Both the position numbers and the translations under genes were made by a program. The notes below the pieces were generated by a model. It was given only the letters and a program-made list of their open reading frames with translations, was not told the DNA's origin and did not search any database. From Clostridium massiliamazoniense (GTDB lineage Bacteria > Bacillota > Clostridia > Clostridiales > Clostridiaceae), in assembly GCF_001403635.1 (NCBI RefSeq), contig NZ_LN879468.1, positions 1 through 64,000 on the forward strand: DNA of 64,000 nucleotides. Reading direction: 5' to 3'. Of this stretch, positions 61,387 through 64,000 are shown piece by piece (the first letter of the stretch is position 1; each line of letters opens with the position of its first letter).

Positions 61387-63030
61387 TTGAAAAAACTACA
61401 AGGAAAGAATAATAATTCAAAAGGATCAATTAGATTTGGATATCTACTTGATGAAAATTATGTAAATGATGAAATTCCTATAGTTTTAGCAAGGCAGGGA
61501 GAGGGATATTATGAGCTTAATTCATATATAAAGGAAGAAGGAGACTTTGACTTTATAAGAATAGATAATAGGGAGGCAATGCCAACATATATAAGGACTT
61601 TGCAATTTGTTTTTATAAAGGCAGTTTTAGATATTTTTAAAGATGCAAAAGTAATTATAGAACATTCTATTGGATTTGGAATTTATGGAAGTATAATTAA
61701 AGAAAAGCTATTAACAGAAGATGATATAAAAATAATAAAAGGAAGAATGGAAGAGATAGTAAAAGCTAATTATAGAATTGAAAAACATAAGGTATCTAGA
61801 TTAGAAGGTATAGAAATTTTTAGATCTTATGGCATGGAAGATAAGGTTAGGCTTCTAGAGGGATTTAGAAGTGAAAATATAAGTTTATATAAAATAGATG
61901 ATAGATATGATTACTTCTATGGAACTATGGCTTATAGCACAGGGGTATTAAAATATTTTGATGTTTCCTATTATAATGATGGTTTTTTACTTTCATATCC
62001 TGATTATAAAAATCCAACTAAAATAGCTGATTTTCTTCCTAGTCCAAAACTTTTTAATATATTTAAAGAAGCTCAAAGGTGGTTAAGTATATTAGAAGTT
62101 TCTGATGTTGGAGCTTTAAATAAAAAGATATTGAATGGAGAAGCTGAAGATTTTATAAGAATTTCAGAAGCTTTGCATGAGAAAAAGATAGCACAAATTG
62201 CAGATATGATAAATGAGAGAAAAGATGTTAAAGTAATTCTTGTGGCAGGACCTTCATCTTCAGGAAAAACTACTTTTACAAAAAGATTAGCAGTGCAACT
62301 TAGGGTTAATGGTCTTATGCCTATTATGATATCCTTAGATGATTATTTTATAGATAGAGATAAAACACCACTAGGTGAGGATGGAAATCCAGATTATGAA
62401 TCTTTAACAGCTTTAGATATAAATTTATTTAATGAAAATATTAAGGCAATTTTACGGGGAGAAGAAGCTCATATTCCAACCTATAATTTTAAAACAGGAA
62501 TGAGGGAATGGGGGAATAATAAATTAAAACTACCTAAAAATGGAGTGCTTATAATAGAAGGAATACACGGTCTAAATGATGAATTAACAAGAGAAATTGA
62601 AGAAAAATCTAAGTTTAAAATATATATATCTGCCTTAACTCAGCTTAATTTAGATAATCATAATAGAATATTAACAACAGATGTAAGAAAAATAAGAAGG
62701 ATAGTAAGGGACTATTTATCAAGAGGTTATGGCTGTGAGCAAACATTAAAAATGTGGCCAGCAATTAAAAAAGGAGAGAAGAGAAATATTTTCGTATTTC
62801 AAGAAAACGCAGACGTGATGTTTAACTCTAATTTAGTATATGAACTATGTGTATTAAAAAATTTAGCAATGAAAGAGTTAGAAAAAATAGAGGAGAGTAG
62901 TGAAGTTTATCATGAAGCAAAGAGATTAAAGGCTTTCTTAAATTTCTTTGAGGATATAGATTTTTGTAAAGTTCCAGAGAATTCTATATTAAGAGAGTTT
63001 ATTGGAGGAAGTTGTTTCTATCAATATTAA
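61387..63030 (+). CDS. Uridine-kinase-like nucleoside kinase with threonyl-tRNA-synthetase-like N-terminus
   Basis: The 547-residue protein has an N-terminal half related to the TGS/second additional domain of ThrRS (EHSIGFGIYGSI, about 95-110; KGRMEEIVKANYRIE). The C-terminal P-loop kinase domain has VILVAGPSSSGKTTFTKRL (GPSSSGKT 288-295), MISLDDYFIDRDKTP, IPTYNFKTGMREW and IIEGIHGLND, as in uridine kinases. It probably phosphorylates a nucleoside; the N-terminal role is unknown. This fused form is common in clostridia. The start is TTG with AAGGTGAG 5-6 nt upstream. Confidence 0.9.
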   Translation: MKKLQGKNNNSKGSIRFGYLLDENYVNDEIPIVLARQGEGYYELNSYIKEEGDFDFIRIDNREAMPTYIRTLQFVFIKAVLDIFKDAKVIIEHSIGFGIYGSIIKEKLLTEDDIKIIKGRMEEIVKANYRIEKHKVSRLEGIEIFRSYGMEDKVRLLEGFRSENISLYKIDDRYDYFYGTMAYSTGVLKYFDVSYYNDGFLLSYPDYKNPTKIADFLPSPKLFNIFKEAQRWLSILEVSDVGALNKKILNGEAEDFIRISEALHEKKIAQIADMINERKDVKVILVAGPSSSGKTTFTKRLAVQLRVNGLMPIMISLDDYFIDRDKTPLGEDGNPDYESLTALDINLFNENIKAILRGEEAHIPTYNFKTGMREWGNNKLKLPKNGVLIIEGIHGLNDELTREIEEKSKFKIYISALTQLNLDNHNRILTTDVRKIRRIVRDYLSRGYGCEQTLKMWPAIKKGEKRNIFVFQENADVMFNSNLVYELCVLKNLAMKELEKIEESSEVYHEAKRLKAFLNFFEDIDFCKVPENSILREFIGGSCFYQY

Positions 63031-63102
63031 CATTTAGTATTTGCTGAAGAACTTTAAGAAAAAATTAAATTATAATTTAAATTAGAAAGTATTAAGAAAT
63101 TA

Positions 63103-63147
63103 ATAGGCTTTGCAATTTTTTTATAATTGCAAGGTCTATATTTTTAT
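63103..63147 (+). terminator. Terminator after the kinase gene
   Basis: ataggctttgcaatt (63103-63117) pairs with aattgcaaggtctat (63125-63139), with one G-U and one mismatch; T-rich downstream. Confidence 0.75.
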
Positions 63148-63303
63148 CCATAATTAGAAGTTCTATATTTAATTTTATAAATAATTTATGTCATGTATAT
63201 TTGACATTTTGACTTGTAAATTTATAATTAAGGTAATTTATTGAATAAATAGGAAATAAGAAGTGACTTTAAAATAGAGAAATATTATTGAGAGGCAAAT
63301 CAA

Positions 63304-63498
63304 ATGAAGAATATAAAAATGAAAGTAGCTAGAGTTGAGAAAGATTTATCTCAAGAGGAGCTTGCAAACATTGTTAATGTGGCTAGGCAAACTATTAGTA
63401 TGATTGAATCAGGAAAGTACAATCCAACTATTAAACTTTGTATAGCCATTTGCAAAACCTTAGATAAAACTTTAGATGAATTATTTTGGGAGGAATAA
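63304..63498 (+). CDS. Small Xre-family HTH regulator
   Basis: The 64-residue protein is essentially one Cro/C1-type helix-turn-helix: KMKVARVEKDLSQEELANIVNVARQTISMIESGKYNPTIKLCIAICKTLDKTLDELF. This compact type usually precedes a membrane-protein gene, as here, and is thought to repress its own operon. GAGAGG about 8 nt before ATG. Only 2 bp separate it from the next start. Confidence 0.93.
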   Translation: MKNIKMKVARVEKDLSQEELANIVNVARQTISMIESGKYNPTIKLCIAICKTLDKTLDELFWEE

Positions 63499-63500
63499 GT

Positions 63501-64000
63501 ATGATATTTAGATTATTTAAAAATAATTATAAAAATGCAGATGAAAGAATACTTAAGGAAACTGATAAGATATTATTTTATTGTTATTTAATTATGGAAG
63601 TTCTCTCTCTTATATCAATTCCTCTAATATTTATGGGGAATTTTAAATTATGGGATTTTTGGGGTGTATTTTTAACTTTGATAATTTGTAATAGTTTTAT
63701 CTTAATAAAAATAAGAAATAATAAGTTGAAACTTTCTGATGCACTTAGAGGAAAAGATGAGTTTTTATTAGAATTTAGAAATAGGATTTTTAGAGAAAGT
63801 TATTACATAGCTATGGCTATAATAATGTCTGTAGATTTTTTTATAGTTTTTTATACTAATGTTAAAGGGATTTATAATATTAATTCAGTAAGTGGATTAA
63901 TAGAATTTAGTAAGCTTACTCTAATAAGTTTCATAATAGTAATGATTCCAGCATTTTGTTTTTGTGTGCTGGCAATTAAAAGAGGATTATTTTTAACTAA
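63501..64000 (+). CDS. Membrane protein partner of the Xre regulator (3' end outside window)
   Basis: ATG 63501 with GGGAGG 7 nt upstream, inside the end of the regulator gene. The frame is open to the window end (166 codons). Four hydrophobic segments are visible, in two pairs: LIMEVLSLISIPLIFMGNF, FWGVFLTLIICNSFILI, YIAMAIIMSVDFFIVFY and LTLISFIIVMIPAFCFCVLA. The cytosolic loop between the pairs has RGKDEFLLEFRNRIFRES. It is the typical DUF3796-like partner of small Xre regulators, although the family is not certain. Probably an operon with the regulator. Confidence 0.8.
   Translation, partial: MIFRLFKNNYKNADERILKETDKILFYCYLIMEVLSLISIPLIFMGNFKLWDFWGVFLTLIICNSFILIKIRNNKLKLSDALRGKDEFLLEFRNRIFRESYYIAMAIIMSVDFFIVFYTNVKGIYNINSVSGLIEFSKLTLISFIIVMIPAFCFCVLAIKRGLFLT

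Noticed and set aside
1-64000. Transposase, prophage, restriction or defence genes as a source of the unusual repeats
   Set aside because: I read all the long frames and none encodes such a protein; the repeats are not accompanied by a mobility gene in this window.

Overview
The window is a 64 kb stretch of a very AT-rich, low-GC Firmicute chromosome. Strong GGAGG-type ribosome binding sites, T-box leaders, reverse rubrerythrin, an LPXTG surface protein and almost exclusive AGA arginine codons point to Clostridium, and gene content looks most like C. perfringens or a close relative (inference; no 16S gene is present). I see no tRNA, rRNA, CRISPR array, prophage or transposase.

Layout. 1-6.4 kb: the 3' end of a giant LPXTG wall-anchored repeat protein, a secreted Asn/Thr-rich protein and a GNAT acetyltransferase with a decayed tandem copy. 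6.6-12.8 kb: two MgtA-type P-ATPases, each followed by a ~30-residue single-helix membrane protein. 12.9-19.8 kb: a TipA-like MerR regulator, leuS under a T-box, membrane proteins, cyanase and reverse rubrerythrin. 20.1-28.6 kb: a complete chorismate pathway with its Phe and Tyr branches (aroF, a fused aroB-aroA, aroC, pheA, aroE, aroK, aroQ, tyrA). 28.8-34.9 kb: a degV gene broken at a G tract, a CYTH protein, two DUF2334 deacetylase-like proteins and a nitroreductase. 35.3-38.5 kb: a third MgtA-type ATPase behind an M-box magnesium riboswitch and a possible translated leader ORF. 38.6-45.5 kb: a nucleoid-associated protein, an MFS transporter, a GGDEF-EAL protein, a flavin-binding protein and an Rrf2 regulator. 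45.6-48.9 kb: a mannose-family PTS with DUF956 whose arginine codons differ from the surroundings. 49.8-54.4 kb: secreted coiled-coil proteins, an HxlR/nitroreductase divergent pair and another anchored protein. 54.5-64 kb: an orphan trpB under a T-box, an FAD/Rieske oxidoreductase, class II aldolase with a CggR-like operator, DUF421/DUF4363, a uridine-kinase-like protein, and an Xre regulator with a membrane partner cut by the window end.

The most unusual material is of two kinds. First, a modular, structured intergenic repeat family lies mostly just downstream of genes (around 4.5, 27.2, 29.7-30.0, 35.1, 40.2, 41.8, 56.1, 57.9 and 58.5-58.7 kb). It is built from a terminator hairpin, a 193-bp near-perfect palindrome and a two-hairpin module with a shared AT-rich tail. 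Second, there are three MgtA paralogues. Two of them replace the membrane-helix-4 glutamate of the PEML motif by valine, and two are paired with candidate micro-proteins sharing a C-terminal motif.

The genes fit a fermentative anaerobe that makes its own Phe/Tyr precursors, salvages indole for Trp, imports sugars by PTS, handles oxidative and xenobiotic stress with flavoproteins and rubrerythrin, and invests heavily in Mg2+ transport.
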